In this document: in pieces, positions 16,238-26,492 of the stretch
Layout: every line of letters begins with the position of its first letter
Position numbering within the stretch: the stretch's first letter is position 1
DNA from: Candidatus Margulisiibacteriota bacterium
GTDB lineage: Bacteria; Margulisbacteria; WOR-1; JAHJIW01
Reading direction: 5' to 3'
Assembly: GCA_018823125.1 (NCBI GenBank)
Contig: JAHJIW010000003.1
Coordinates: forward strand, 1 to 64,000
DNA length: 64,000 nt
Made by a program: the position numbers and the translations under genes
Notes under the pieces: model-generated
Databases searched by the model: none
The model's input: the letters and a program-made list of their open reading frames with translations, nothing else
What the model was told of the DNA's origin: nothing

Positions 16238-16672
16238 ATGACCGCAGACGATAAGGTAAAAATAGTAGTAATTGACGACGAACCCTCGGTTTTAGAATCC
16301 TTTAAAATGATCCTGCAAATTAAAGATTACGACGTTACCACTTTTTCCGACGGGCCTTCCGCTTTTGAAGTACTTAAAGAAAGCATGTTTGACATGGCTT
16401 TCATCGATTTAAAGCTGCCCGGCATGGACGGAATCACCATTCTTAAAAAGCTTAAACAGGTTGATCCGGATTTAGAAGTAGTCATCGTTACCGCTTACGC
16501 CACCGAATCTTCACACGCCAATGCCATTACTTTAGGGGCACTGGAATATTTAAGAAAACCCTTCTTAATGGAAGAAATCTACGAACTAGTCGAAAGAGGC
16601 CTCCGTCGCCGACGCACTAAAGGGGTTAAAAGAGAAGGCGGGTCAGGTCCAGCAGCTGGAAGCATTCACTAA
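16238..16672 (+). CDS. Single-domain response regulator (CheY-like)
   Basis: The 144-residue protein is one receiver domain: the acidic pair in VVIDDEPS, the phospho-acceptor aspartate in AFIDLKLPGMDG, the VIVTAYATESS threonine segment and the conserved lysine in YLRKPF. There is no output domain, only a basic, glycine-rich tail. An SD sequence GGAGG lies 7 bases before the ATG. It may pass phosphate to other proteins or control them by binding. It shares a 4-bp tail overlap with nadA. Confidence 0.9.
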   Translation: MTADDKVKIVVIDDEPSVLESFKMILQIKDYDVTTFSDGPSAFEVLKESMFDMAFIDLKLPGMDGITILKKLKQVDPDLEVVIVTAYATESSHANAITLGALEYLRKPFLMEEIYELVERGLRRRRTKGVKREGGSGPAAGSIH

Positions 16673-17574
16673 ACAATCTTTATCATCTTCTCGATCGCAG
16701 AACGTGCTTTATCTGCAATTTCTTTTGGAACCGTAATTTCATTTTTCATATCTTCCAGTGCGAAAAGAACCTTTTCTGCGGTAGTTAATTTCATGTTGGG
16801 GCAAATACACTTTTCGGAAGCGGGATAAAACTTTTTGTCAGGATATTTTTTGTGCAGAGTGTATAAAATTCCGGTTTCGGTCCCTATGATAAATTCATTA
16901 TTTTTTATTTCTCCCGCTTTTTTAATCATCTGACTGGTAGAAAGCGCCGCATCGGCTAATTCGATTACTTCGGGGCGGCATTCGGGGTGAACCATTACAT
17001 AAGCTTCCGGATGTTCTTTTTTGGCACTGATAACATCGTCGGGCATAATGCGCATATGCGAAGGACAATACCCGTTCCAGAAAATAAATTTCTTTTCCGG
17101 AACTTGAGTAGAAATATAATGTCCCAGATATTTATCCGGAACAAAAATAATTTCTTTTGCTTTTAAACTTTTAACTACTTTTACTCCATTAGCCGAAGTG
17201 CAGCAGATATCGGATTCGGCTTTTACGGCAGCAGAACTATTTACGTAAGTAACTACCGCCGCCCCGGGATGCTTTTTCTTTAATTCACGCACTTGATCCG
17301 CATTAACCATATCGGCCATGGGACAGCCGGCATTTAAATCCGGCATGATAACTTTTTTTTGTGGAGATAATATTTTTGCGGTCTCGGCCATGAAATTAAC
17401 CCCGCAAAAAACAATTACATCGGCTTTAGTTTTGGCAGCCTCAATTGAAAGGCCTAAAGAATCACCTAAGAAATCGGCAAGTTCCTGCACTTCGGGAATT
17501 TGATAATTGTGAACTAAAATGACGGCGTTACGCTCGTGCATTAACTGATTGATTTTTTTTATGAGGTCTTGCAC
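16669..17574 (-). CDS. nadA: Quinolinate synthase
   Basis: NadA condenses iminoaspartate with dihydroxyacetone phosphate using a [4Fe-4S] cluster, in de novo NAD synthesis. The three cluster cysteines are expected at C84, C170 and C258 (segments NAGCPMAD, WNGYCPSH and CICPNMK). The 301-residue length is typical. The start is GTG after AGGAGG at 6 bases, 10 bases downstream of the secreted repeat protein gene. NadB and NadC are not in the window. Confidence 0.94.
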   Translation of the reverse strand: MQDLIKKINQLMHERNAVILVHNYQIPEVQELADFLGDSLGLSIEAAKTKADVIVFCGVNFMAETAKILSPQKKVIMPDLNAGCPMADMVNADQVRELKKKHPGAAVVTYVNSSAAVKAESDICCTSANGVKVVKSLKAKEIIFVPDKYLGHYISTQVPEKKFIFWNGYCPSHMRIMPDDVISAKKEHPEAYVMVHPECRPEVIELADAALSTSQMIKKAGEIKNNEFIIGTETGILYTLHKKYPDKKFYPASEKCICPNMKLTTAEKVLFALEDMKNEITVPKEIADKARSAIEKMIKIV

Positions 17575-17584
17575 CGTTTACCTC

Positions 17585-20335
17585 CTATTGAGGGGAGCCC
17601 TGCAGAACTATCCTTTGGGCATAAATACCACGGCCGCCAAAACGATAGTCATCCCAGGTAACAATATAGGCTGTGCCGTTAGCGTCGGTTGCAATTTGAG
17701 GGTTACGGGCCCCTTCATCCGTTTTAGAAACTAAAATCCCGTTTCCCGCCCAATATTGGTCTCCCCCGGCATCAATGCGTTGAGCATAAATATTATAACT
17801 GCGGCCGGAGCGGTAATCTTCCCAGGCAATCAAAAATCCGCCAAAACCATCTTTGGCAATACTGGGTGAATATTGCGTTCCCTGAGCCACACAAATCAAA
17901 ACCCCGTTTTCTTCCCACATCGGCATTCCTAAATCATCCAGGCGCTGTGCAAAAATATCCCAGGAACCAAAGCGGTGATCTTCCCAAACGATAATCGCTC
18001 CCGAAAAACCATCCGACAAAACCTTGGGACCGCGCTGGGTGCCGCGTTTTCCGCAAACTAAAATTCCGTCGGTTTTCCAAAGCGGCTTGCCGTGCATATT
18101 TATTCTTTGCGCATAGATATCATATCCGCCTCCGCCTTTATCCGACCAGACCACAATTGCCCCGCCCAACAAATCAGAAACAATTTCGGGATCCTTTTGA
18201 ATATCGGGCGCTCGACAAACTGAAACCCCATCTACCTCCCAAGCCGCATGCCCCGACTGATCAACTTTCTGGGCATAAATATCGGAATTGCGTTTACCGT
18301 TGCGAGAATCTATCCAGGTAATAATTAAATTACTATCTTTATCATAAACCATGCGCGGGCGATCCTGATCAGCCACGGCATTACAAACTTGAATGCCCTG
18401 GTCTCCCCAACCTCTTTTCCCGTTAGCATCAATGCTTTGCACCGCAACATCTTTGCGGCTTTCCTTTAACTTATTTTCCACAAAAGCAACCAGTACCCCT
18501 CTTTGCCCATCCGCCACTATTACCGGCGAAAGTTGATCATAATCGCTGAGGGAAACCTGAACTCCTTCTTCATCCCACATTCTTTTTCCGGCAGCATCCA
18601 GTTTTTGCACATAAACCCTGGATTTATTTTCAAATCGATAGTCTTCCCAGGACACCACCACTTCGCCGGGACCAATCTGTACTAGCTCTGCCGATCGCTT
18701 ACTGGACTGGACAGCACAAACTTCGATCCCCTGCTCACCCCACATAAGATTGCCAAAACTATCCAGTTTTTGGGCATAAATCGAAAAGTATCCGCCGCGG
18801 GCATCTTCCCACACCACCACAAAATTACCTTCACCATCTTCAACAATTTTGGCATTTTGTTGCGGAACATTACCAGAAGAATTATTGACCATTTCCCCAT
18901 TCTCTCCCAAACGATACTGGCCGTCTTCGGCGATCGACTGGGCATAAATATCAAAATTACCGTTGCGATTGTCCTGCCAAACTACAAACACCCCACTATC
19001 GTAAGCATTGACCATCCTTGGTTTTTCCTGTAAAGAATGAATTTCCGCTACTCTTTTTCCGCCAAACCTCCAGAGATATACCCCGTTAAAAGAAATTCTT
19101 TGTGCATGAATAGTACTTACGCTACCGTTTTGCCGGCCGTTGCCACCATTATTGCCGTTACCACTATTTGAATCTTCCCAAACCACCGCAATATCCCTGC
19201 GGTTTTCGATTAGTTGATAGTCTTTGGCTAAAAATTTGGCCTGTGCCACAGTTTTAACTTGCCAGAGTTGAGGCTCGCCGTCGTAAGAGCATTTAAAAAA
19301 CTTGAGGCTTTCGCTATCTTTATTTTCTTCCCGCCAAAAAACAAAAATACCACCGGCATGCACCAAAACCTGAGGAGTATTTTTCTGGTGCGGACCACTG
19401 CTCACCGCTTTCCCATTGGCACCAAAAAGTTTATTGCCGTCAGCACTAATTTTTTGCAACACGATGTTACTGCTAATCGCATCTTCTTCTTCTTCGAACG
19501 CTACCACCAAACTTCCATCATCAAGGGTGGAAAGGGCTGGGTTTAATTGTACTTTTTCTTTAGCCGAAACATTAATCCCTTCTCCCCAAACTTTATTGCC
19601 CTCTCCGTCTAAAGCTTGAACAATAACCTTACTTTTAGCTCCGGCTCCTTTTTCGACCCAGGCTACCGCTACCAGCTCGGGTTTAAGTAATTTTGAAGTT
19701 GGATACCATTCGGTATCCTCTTTTCCGGCAACTAAAAGGCCATCTTCTTTCCAGTAAGTTTCACCACGCTTGTTTATGCGCTGTGCATAAATATCTTCAC
19801 CTTTACCACCGCGAAAATCATGCCAGAAAATAAAAGCCCCGCCCAATCCATCCGGGGAAACCTGCGGCGCAAACTGCCCTGCCGTATTTTTACAAATCGC
19901 TACGCCATTTTCCGCCCACGCCACCTGGCCATTCACATCAATTCTTTGCGCATAAATATCAAAATTTTCGCTGCGGTAATCCTGCCAGATAATGATGGCC
20001 CCACCCGATCCATCCGCCACAATTTCGGGATTCATTTGATTGCTGTCGGAAGCGCCAATGGGAACTCCTCCTCTTCTCCAAAGCCGGGCCCCCTGTTGGT
20101 TAACTCTTTGGGCATAAATATCTAAATATCCGGACCGAGCATCTTCCCAGACAATAATGTAGCCGCCCACTCCATCGCGAATTACTTTGGCATTTTTCTG
20201 TAAAGTGTTACCAGGGGCATCATTGACTACAATTCCTTTAGGCAGCCAGGAAACCTGAGGTTTTTCGATCGCATGGGCAGCGGTAAAACAACTGATCACA
20301 ATTAAAAGAGCAAAAAGTATACCGGTTTTTTTCAT
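17585..20335 (-). CDS. Secreted protein built of about 15 WEDxR-IYAQR repeats
   Basis: The 916-residue protein starts with a signal peptide (residues 1-22, ending at AHA). The rest is a tandem array of units of about 50-58 residues with the pattern G-x-hydrophobic-VVWEDxRxG-x-x-(D/S)IYAQRI(D/N)-x-x-G-x-x-x-W-x-x-x-G. The pattern suggests blades of one or more beta-propellers. No catalytic residues are evident, and no membrane anchor or sorting signal is seen at the C terminus. It shares a transcript with nadA. A surface or extracellular binding role is likely; the ligand is unknown. Confidence 0.75.
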   Translation of the reverse strand: MKKTGILFALLIVISCFTAAHAIEKPQVSWLPKGIVVNDAPGNTLQKNAKVIRDGVGGYIIVWEDARSGYLDIYAQRVNQQGARLWRRGGVPIGASDSNQMNPEIVADGSGGAIIIWQDYRSENFDIYAQRIDVNGQVAWAENGVAICKNTAGQFAPQVSPDGLGGAFIFWHDFRGGKGEDIYAQRINKRGETYWKEDGLLVAGKEDTEWYPTSKLLKPELVAVAWVEKGAGAKSKVIVQALDGEGNKVWGEGINVSAKEKVQLNPALSTLDDGSLVVAFEEEEDAISSNIVLQKISADGNKLFGANGKAVSSGPHQKNTPQVLVHAGGIFVFWREENKDSESLKFFKCSYDGEPQLWQVKTVAQAKFLAKDYQLIENRRDIAVVWEDSNSGNGNNGGNGRQNGSVSTIHAQRISFNGVYLWRFGGKRVAEIHSLQEKPRMVNAYDSGVFVVWQDNRNGNFDIYAQSIAEDGQYRLGENGEMVNNSSGNVPQQNAKIVEDGEGNFVVVWEDARGGYFSIYAQKLDSFGNLMWGEQGIEVCAVQSSKRSAELVQIGPGEVVVSWEDYRFENKSRVYVQKLDAAGKRMWDEEGVQVSLSDYDQLSPVIVADGQRGVLVAFVENKLKESRKDVAVQSIDANGKRGWGDQGIQVCNAVADQDRPRMVYDKDSNLIITWIDSRNGKRNSDIYAQKVDQSGHAAWEVDGVSVCRAPDIQKDPEIVSDLLGGAIVVWSDKGGGGYDIYAQRINMHGKPLWKTDGILVCGKRGTQRGPKVLSDGFSGAIIVWEDHRFGSWDIFAQRLDDLGMPMWEENGVLICVAQGTQYSPSIAKDGFGGFLIAWEDYRSGRSYNIYAQRIDAGGDQYWAGNGILVSKTDEGARNPQIATDANGTAYIVTWDDYRFGGRGIYAQRIVLQGSPQ

Positions 20336-20400
20336 CCTTCGATACGCTCCTCATTTCAATCGTCGCTTACTCAGGATGACCCTGAGCGAAGTCGAATGGG
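20336..20400. repeat. REP-like imperfect inverted repeat
   Basis: CCTTCGATACGCTC at the left and GAGCGAAGTCGAATGG at the right are imperfect inverted copies, with a GGATGACCCTGAG core between. Intergenic repeats of this TTCGA-GCTCAGGATGAC type are scattered in many bacterial genomes. It fills almost the whole gap between smc and the secreted-repeat gene and supplies the bases just before the latter's ATG. Confidence 0.6.
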
Positions 20401-20405
20401 TCATT

Positions 20406-22940
20406 TTAGGCCAAAACTCCAGCGAGTTTCATCGAAATGACTTTTGAAATTCCCATCTCCTCCATGGTAATACCATAAATTACATCCGCCGCTTCCATGG
20501 TGCGTTTATTATGCGTAATCACTACCATTTGAATCGTTCTGGCAAATTCACGCAGCATTTTAGAAAAACGCCTGACGTTAGCATCATCCAAAGCCGCGTC
20601 CACTTCATCTAAAAAGCAAAACGGACTGGGATGGGTTTTGAGTAGAGAGAATAAAATAGCAATCGCGGTTAAAGACTTTTCTCCGCCGGAAAGCAGTGCC
20701 AGGCTTAACCATTTTCGACCTCTGGGGCGGGCAATAATTTCAATGCCGGCGGTGAGCGCATCGCCGCCTTCGCCTAAAATAATTTTAGCTTCACCACCCT
20801 CAAACAGGCTGGCAAATATTTCCTGGAAATTACGATTAACGATTTCGATCGTTTCCAGAAAACTGGCCTGGGCTTTGGCATCCAGTTCGGTAATTAAACT
20901 TTTTAAATTTTCTCGGGCTAAGTTTAAATCCGCATAGTGCTCATCAATAAAACTCATTCTTTCTTTGATGCGTTTGCATTCATCAATCGCCAAAAGGTTG
21001 ACCGGCTCCAGGTCTCTCAACCTATTTCTCAAATGCTCAATTTCTTCCTTAGCTTTGGCAATCGAAGATACTTCATCATTAAATTCCTGAACTTCAGCTA
21101 CGGTTAATGAATATTCTTCCAGTAATTTATTTTCGATCGCTGAATTTTCACCTTCGAGTTTAGCTAATGCGATCTCGGTTCGCATGAGCCCCTCAGAAAC
21201 ACTGGTCCCTTCTCCATCGGCCTGCACTTTTTGATCCAGTTGATCTAATTCGGATTCCAAAGCTTCTCTTTGTTGCGCCAGCAATTCTAATTCCTGATTG
21301 ACCGCCGAGCGGCTCGAAGCAAATTTTGCATTAAGGTCTGCAACTTCCGCTTCTAAAGCCGAAATGTTTTGAGCAATGGCGGTTTTTTCGGATTCGTACT
21401 TATCAATATCCTTATTTTGAATTTCGTTGGTTTTTTCAAGTAAAGAGACTTCGGTTTTCAGGCGTTCGGCTTCTTCGCTTTGGTTGTTAAGCTTTACTTC
21501 GTGGGCGGCTAAAGCTACCCTGAGGTCGCTCTCTTTGGCGGCACCTTCCTCGGTAACTTTTTTAAACCCTTTTTTACGCGCCAGCAGATTTTCGAGAGAA
21601 GTGGTTCCCAGTTTAAGTTCCTGCAGTAAGCTGCCCACCCCTTCCCCCACTGCTAAAAGAGATACATTTTTATCTGCCGCCCCGTCCGCAAATTTAGAGG
21701 CTAATTTTGCCGAAAGATCCGCAACCTTGGCATAGATATCCTTGACTAAATTTAATATGGACTCGAGAATTTGTTCTTCTTCACCTTCAAAAGATTTTTT
21801 CTTTTCGGAAAGGGACACGGTGCTGTCTTTAATTTCCTCAAGTTTTCTTTTTATTTCTGCAATCTGCGAAGTGACTCCCGGAATTTCACAACCCAGCGCG
21901 GCGCTGCGCCCTAAAAACTTTTCTTTGGATTGGAGATTTCTTTCAATTTCAAATTTGGCAAATCGGACCTGCTCTTCCAGGTCCCGGAGTGCGTTTTTCT
22001 GGTCCGAAAGATTAGCATTGGCAGCAATGATTTGATTTTTTAAGGCTTCGTCCACATCTCCCGCCAACTGCATTCTTAAAGTGCGTTCTTTGCCTTCCAG
22101 CTCTCTGACTTTTCCGCGGAGTTCGGCCTTTTTTTGTTCGCCCTTTTTCAATTCGTCTAAATTGGCCAGGGACGCCTGCTTTAATTCTTCAATTTTAGCT
22201 AACAGCTCTTGTTTCTTTTCTAAAAATCTACCCAGTTGTTTGCGGCAAAGACCAATATCAACTGCCTTTAGTCTATTTTTAGCATCCATGTATTCCGTGG
22301 CTTTGGCTGCCTGGTCATCTAAAACTACCAGTTGCTCCCCAATTTCACCTCTGAGGTCTGAAACCCGCAGCAGATTTTGTTCGGCCGCAATTAACTTACG
22401 TTCGGCGGCCTGTTTTCTGGTTTTATATTTATTGATACCGGCCGCTTCCTCAAAGATGGCGCGGCGGTCTTCGGGTTTGGAGGATAAAATTGCGTCAACT
22501 TGACCTTGGCTGATAATCGAGTAAGTTCCCCCACCCAAACCAGTATCTAAGAATAAATCTTTGATGTCTTTGAGGCGGCAGGGGGATTTATTAATAAAAA
22601 ATTCGCTTTCACAATCTCTAAAAACGCGGCGTTTAATTGATACTTCAGTAAAATCGATCGGCAGGAGTCCGTCCGAATTTTCCATGAGCAAAGTTATTTC
22701 TGCCATCGAAAGGGGTTTGCGCTCGGCCGATCCGGCAAAAATTATTTCTTCAAGATTTTCGGTGCGGAGAGATTTGGAGCTTTGTTCACCCAGTACCCAG
22801 CGGATGGCGTCTACGACGTTGCTTTTACCACAGCCATTGGGGCCGACGATCGCCGTAATTCCTCCCACCGGATCAAGAAGGATTTCAGTTTTATCTGCAA
22901 AAGTTTTAAAACCCCGCAGCGTCAAACTTTTGATATACAA
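20406..22940 (-). CDS. smc: SMC-family chromosome segregation ATPase, short form
   Basis: The head domains are canonical: Walker A GPNGCGKS at residues 33-40, the Q-loop region [10 protein letters not shown], the C-terminal signature LSGGEKS at 750-756 and Walker [12 protein letters not shown] from 776. The protein has only 844 residues, against about 1150-1200 in usual bacterial SMC. The two coiled-coil stretches (about 170-350 and 430-650) are short, and no recognisable hinge (GG-rich SMC hinge) separates them. The open frame is uninterrupted, so this is not a frameshift. Start is a TTG. No scpA or scpB was seen. Confidence 0.88.
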   Translation of the reverse strand: MYIKSLTLRGFKTFADKTEILLDPVGGITAIVGPNGCGKSNVVDAIRWVLGEQSSKSLRTENLEEIIFAGSAERKPLSMAEITLLMENSDGLLPIDFTEVSIKRRVFRDCESEFFINKSPCRLKDIKDLFLDTGLGGGTYSIISQGQVDAILSSKPEDRRAIFEEAAGINKYKTRKQAAERKLIAAEQNLLRVSDLRGEIGEQLVVLDDQAAKATEYMDAKNRLKAVDIGLCRKQLGRFLEKKQELLAKIEELKQASLANLDELKKGEQKKAELRGKVRELEGKERTLRMQLAGDVDEALKNQIIAANANLSDQKNALRDLEEQVRFAKFEIERNLQSKEKFLGRSAALGCEIPGVTSQIAEIKRKLEEIKDSTVSLSEKKKSFEGEEEQILESILNLVKDIYAKVADLSAKLASKFADGAADKNVSLLAVGEGVGSLLQELKLGTTSLENLLARKKGFKKVTEEGAAKESDLRVALAAHEVKLNNQSEEAERLKTEVSLLEKTNEIQNKDIDKYESEKTAIAQNISALEAEVADLNAKFASSRSAVNQELELLAQQREALESELDQLDQKVQADGEGTSVSEGLMRTEIALAKLEGENSAIENKLLEEYSLTVAEVQEFNDEVSSIAKAKEEIEHLRNRLRDLEPVNLLAIDECKRIKERMSFIDEHYADLNLARENLKSLITELDAKAQASFLETIEIVNRNFQEIFASLFEGGEAKIILGEGGDALTAGIEIIARPRGRKWLSLALLSGGEKSLTAIAILFSLLKTHPSPFCFLDEVDAALDDANVRRFSKMLREFARTIQMVVITHNKRTMEAADVIYGITMEEMGISKVISMKLAGVLA

Positions 22941-23067
22941 AAAAATGCCCCTTCTATCAAAGTATCAATCTAGTTGTTACACCGGTTGGAACGAATTTTA
23001 TCTCTAAGAAGCTAGTTAAATTTTATCATACTCCACTATGGTTTACAAGAAAAGAGAAAATACCGTT

Positions 23068-23724
23068 TCAGATGCGCCCGCCCTCAGCGTAAAAGATATA
23101 AGTAATGCTTTCCGGCGTGGCCAAAAGCATTTTCAGCTGGCTTTTATTGTCCCGTTCCATTCTTTTGGCATGTTTTAAGGCCTGGTCAATCGCGTTGGTC
23201 ACCTCGGCATCTGATATTTGACAATCTTTAGGTAAATACGTTTGCACGGCAGAATAAAATGCATAAACTAGAGACATATCTACGTTGTCCTGAGTGGTAG
23301 GCACGGAACTAACGAAACTTTCATCTTCTGCACAAGTGCGGCGTGGAGGAATCCGACCCTCCTCGGTAACTTTTCCGATACTTACGTCTTCGTGCATCTC
23401 TCCTAACTTACAACAGCGCTGTCCTCTGGCCAAACATCCGGATAAATTTTCTTCGGTTAAAATTTCTTCATAGGCCGTCCAAACCTGAGGAAGATTTCCT
23501 TGAATAAATTTAATCACCCGGGGGAAATCCGGATAATCCACTGCTACATCTTCACTTTGCATACTATTTAGGTAGGCTAAAATATCGGCGGCTAATTCTT
23601 CTTTGCTGAATGCGGCTTGCGGCAGCGGAGGTTCGGCAGGAGTGTGCTGCGCAAACCTGGGCTGCGTAATACACCGGGACCAAAGATGAGCGGGAAAGCC
23701 GCTAACTTTTCTGATCAGGTTCAT
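23068..23724 (-). CDS. Hypothetical protein, co-transcribed with ftsH
   Basis: I do not recognise this 218-residue protein. It is acidic in the middle and has a cysteine cluster (LSGCLARGQRCCKL, plus a later RRTCAED). No signal peptide or membrane segment is clear. The ATG lies inside the last codons of ftsH (23-base overlap), pointing to translational coupling with FtsH. Confidence 0.6.
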   Translation of the reverse strand: MNLIRKVSGFPAHLWSRCITQPRFAQHTPAEPPLPQAAFSKEELAADILAYLNSMQSEDVAVDYPDFPRVIKFIQGNLPQVWTAYEEILTEENLSGCLARGQRCCKLGEMHEDVSIGKVTEEGRIPPRRTCAEDESFVSSVPTTQDNVDMSLVYAFYSAVQTYLPKDCQISDAEVTNAIDQALKHAKRMERDNKSQLKMLLATPESITYIFYAEGGRI

Positions 23725-25522
23725 CCTTTTTCTTGATCCCGTTTAAAAGTTGATCTAGTTCTTTGCCTTCGAGGGTTTCTTTTTCGATCAGCTTATTAGC
23801 CAGATCGACTAATCTGTTTTTCTTTTGCATTAAAATTTCGGTAGCCTGCTTGTGACAGTCATCAATGATTTTTTCAACTTCTTTATCAATTGCGTCAGCC
23901 GTGCGTTCGCCGTAATCTTTCATCTCGCCAATGTCGCGGCCTAAAAAGATTTGCCGGTCTTTACGGCCAAATGTACGCGTCCCTAAACTGCTCATGCCAA
24001 ATTCACAAACCATTTTTTTAGCCAATTCGGTGGCACGGATCAGATCATTTTGCGCTCCCGAAGTAATTTCGTTATCTCCAAACATCATTTCCTCAGCGAT
24101 GCGGCCTCCCAGCATAACTTTAATTTGATCGAGCGCTTCTCCTTTGGAAATCAAATGTTTATCCTGCTCAGGCAGCTGCAGTGTATATCCCAAAGCCATC
24201 CCTCTGGGTAAAATCGAAATTTTATGCACTGGATCAGCTTTAGGAAGAAGATGCGAAAGTAAAGCGTGCCCTACTTCGTGGTGCGCAACCACTTTTTTCT
24301 CGTGATCTGAAATGACCCGGCTTTTCTTTTGCGGCCCCGCCATGACGCGGTCGATAGCTTCTTCTACATCTTCCCGGTTGATTTCATTTTTGTTCAGCCG
24401 GCCGGCTAAAATGGCCGCTTCGTTCATGACATTTTCTAAATCCGCGCCGGTAAATCCTGGCGTACGTCGGGCCACAATCGCTAAATCAACGTCCTGGGCA
24501 AAAGGCTTTCCTTTGGCATGGATTTCTAAAATTCCTTTTCTTCCCTTTATATCCGGCTTATCTAAAACTACCTGGCGGTCAAATCTTCCGGGCCGCAGCA
24601 GTGCCGGATCTAAAATATCGGGACGGTTGGTAGCCGCCACTACAATAACATTAACTTTAGGATCAAAACCATCCATTTCAACCAACAGTTGGTTTAAGGT
24701 TTGTTCTCTTTCGTCGTGTCCGCCGCCTAAGCCTGCACCCCGGTGTCTTCCTACCGCATCAATTTCGTCCATAAAAATTATCGCCGGACTTTGTTTTTTA
24801 GCTTGGGTGAATAAATCTCGGACTCTACTTGCGCCCACACCGACAAACATCTCCACAAAATCCGATCCCGACAGAGAAAAGAAAGGAACGTCCGCTTCCC
24901 CCGCAATGGCACGGGCTAAAAGAGTTTTTCCGGTACCCGGAGGGCCCACTAATAATAATCCTTTAGGGATGCGGGCGCCTAATTTTTGAAACTTTTCAGG
25001 GGTCTTTAAAAATTCTACGATTTCCTGCAGTTCTTCTTTGGCTTCGTCTACACCGGCAACATCTTTAAAAGTTACGTTTATTTTCCCCACTAAAGGTTTA
25101 GCGCGGGAGCGGCCAAAAGACATGGCTTGCGAATTGGCTCCTTGAGCCTGGCGCATGAGTAAAAACCAAAGTAATGCCAAAAAGGCAATCGGCACAATTA
25201 ATTGTAAAAGCAAGCTCCACGCCCAACCACTATCCTGGGGAGGTTCAATTTTAAAATTAACCCCTTTTTGCCGTAGCGTTGGAATCAATTGCGGATAATT
25301 AATTGCCCGGGAAGTGAACTGCTTGTCATCCAATAATTTTCCTTCCACCACTTCACCGCGGATGATCACTTCTTTTACTTTGCCGGATTCAACCTGGTTT
25401 AAAAAATCGGAAAAAGGAACTTCCTGCGGCTTAACCTGTGAAGTAAAAAGCGGAACGATGAATAAAATTCCGATTAAGATGATAACTGCATATAAAACGA
25501 GATTTTTCCAGTTAGTTTTCAA
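23702..25522 (-). CDS. ftsH: ATP-dependent zinc metalloprotease FtsH
   Basis: A membrane-bound AAA+ protease that degrades membrane and regulatory proteins. Two transmembrane segments (8-26 and 104-122) flank a short periplasmic part. Walker A GPPGTGKT is at 193-200, Walker B IIFMDEID follows, and the zinc site HEVGH is at 415-419. The 606 residues are a normal length. Translation starts at a TTG with AAAAGGAG about 9 bases upstream, and a TATAAT box lies about 55 bases upstream. Confidence 0.96.
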   Translation of the reverse strand: MKTNWKNLVLYAVIILIGILFIVPLFTSQVKPQEVPFSDFLNQVESGKVKEVIIRGEVVEGKLLDDKQFTSRAINYPQLIPTLRQKGVNFKIEPPQDSGWAWSLLLQLIVPIAFLALLWFLLMRQAQGANSQAMSFGRSRAKPLVGKINVTFKDVAGVDEAKEELQEIVEFLKTPEKFQKLGARIPKGLLLVGPPGTGKTLLARAIAGEADVPFFSLSGSDFVEMFVGVGASRVRDLFTQAKKQSPAIIFMDEIDAVGRHRGAGLGGGHDEREQTLNQLLVEMDGFDPKVNVIVVAATNRPDILDPALLRPGRFDRQVVLDKPDIKGRKGILEIHAKGKPFAQDVDLAIVARRTPGFTGADLENVMNEAAILAGRLNKNEINREDVEEAIDRVMAGPQKKSRVISDHEKKVVAHHEVGHALLSHLLPKADPVHKISILPRGMALGYTLQLPEQDKHLISKGEALDQIKVMLGGRIAEEMMFGDNEITSGAQNDLIRATELAKKMVCEFGMSSLGTRTFGRKDRQIFLGRDIGEMKDYGERTADAIDKEVEKIIDDCHKQATEILMQKKNRLVDLANKLIEKETLEGKELDQLLNGIKKKDEPDQKS

Positions 25523-25606
25523 GAGATTTTTCTCCTTTTTAGAATATCCACGCGGGTGAAAACCTAGTAATTATAAGGGATTTAAGAGAGGAAAGCAATT
25601 GGGCGG

Positions 25607-26437
25607 CTACTTCTGCCCTTCCCAGATTTCATCCATCTCCGCCAGGGTTAGCTTTTTCTTTTTCAATGCCTTTTCGATGGGTTTAAAACGGCGGATAAAC
25701 TTGGCAATAGTTTCTTGCAGTGCTTCTTCGGGGTTAATTTCAAGTTTGCGGGATACATTTACAATAGCAAACATTAGATCCCCAATCTCTTCTTTTAGTC
25801 TGGCCTGGCGTTTAAGTGTTACCTTCTTATCCAAAAGCTCGTGTACTTCATCCAATTCTTCGTGAACTTTTTTCCAGGCGCCCGCTACCTTATCCCAATC
25901 GAAACCAACTCTCGCCGCTCGGCGTTGAACTCCTTCGGCGCGATGGAGGGCGGGTAAAGTTTGCGGCACCGATTCGAGAATGCCTTTATGCTGTTTTCCT
26001 TTTTTAGCTTTTTCCTGATCCTTGATTTTTTCCCAACGCTGCCAGATGGCGGCAATACTCTTGGATTTTTTATCTCCCTGCCTGCCGGCAGGCACGGCAA
26101 AAACGTGGGGATGGCGGCGGATCATTTTTTCTTTAATCAAGTCCACCACTTCATCAATATTAAACTCTTTAGCGCGGCGGCCCATCTCGGCATGCATACA
26201 TATATGTAAGAGCATATCGCCTAACTCATCGGCCAGGCGTTTATGGTCTTTTTCGTCAATGGCTTCCATAGCTTCGTAGACTTCTTCAACCATGTAGGGT
26301 TTGAGGGTGGCGTGGGTTTGTTTGCGGTCCCAGGGGCAGCCTTTTTTACTTTGCAGAATTGAAACTACATTAACCAGTTCTTCAAACTTTTTGCCGGTGG
26401 ATTTTTTGGTGGCGCGGCGGCGCGAACGTTTTTTCAT
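25607..26437 (-). CDS. mazG: Nucleoside triphosphate pyrophosphohydrolase MazG
   Basis: MazG hydrolyses NTPs to NMPs, cleaning up non-canonical nucleotides. Two MazG domains are present (about 17-100 and 165-250), with CPWDRKQTH, EEVYEAMEAI and ELGDML in the first and LKEEIGDLMFAIVN in the second. The loop after RRHPHVF holds an extra PAGRQG coded by a 16-bp palindrome (see repeat at 26079-26094). The first 17 residues are very basic. The promoter TTGTCA-N17-TATACT ends 6 bases before the ATG, so the message is probably leaderless. Confidence 0.92.
   Translation of the reverse strand: MKKRSRRRATKKSTGKKFEELVNVVSILQSKKGCPWDRKQTHATLKPYMVEEVYEAMEAIDEKDHKRLADELGDMLLHICMHAEMGRRAKEFNIDEVVDLIKEKMIRRHPHVFAVPAGRQGDKKSKSIAAIWQRWEKIKDQEKAKKGKQHKGILESVPQTLPALHRAEGVQRRAARVGFDWDKVAGAWKKVHEELDEVHELLDKKVTLKRQARLKEEIGDLMFAIVNVSRKLEINPEEALQETIAKFIRRFKPIEKALKKKKLTLAEMDEIWEGQK
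26079..26094. repeat. 16-bp perfect palindrome inserted in mazG
   Basis: TGCCTGCCGGCAGGCA is identical to its reverse complement. It falls in the loop between the conserved HPHVF segment and the IWQRWEKIK segment of MazG, where other MazG proteins have no such residues, and keeps the frame. It looks like a tiny mobile palindromic repeat that inserted in a tolerant loop. Confidence 0.6.
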
Positions 26438-26443
26438 GTCGTA

Positions 26444-26472
26444 AGTATACCGCAGCTAACATTTGCTGACAA
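26444..26472 (-). promoter_or_regulatory. mazG promoter, leaderless geometry
   Basis: TTGTCA, a 17-base spacer and TATACT, with 6 bases between the -10 box and the mazG ATG. It is the clearest leaderless promoter in the window. The divergent tlyA gene has TAAAAT (with TG extension) 6 bases before its own ATG in the same 55-bp gap. Confidence 0.75.
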
Positions 26473-26492
26473 ATCAATGTTAAAATAGACCC

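Noticed and set aside
17585..20335. CRISPR array or DNA-level tandem repeats in the secreted repeat protein
   Set aside because: The units are repeated at protein level only; the DNA copies have diverged and there are no spacers.
20406..22940. Frameshifted or truncated SMC pseudogene
   Set aside because: The frame is continuous with both Walker motifs and the signature intact; the short form looks genuine.
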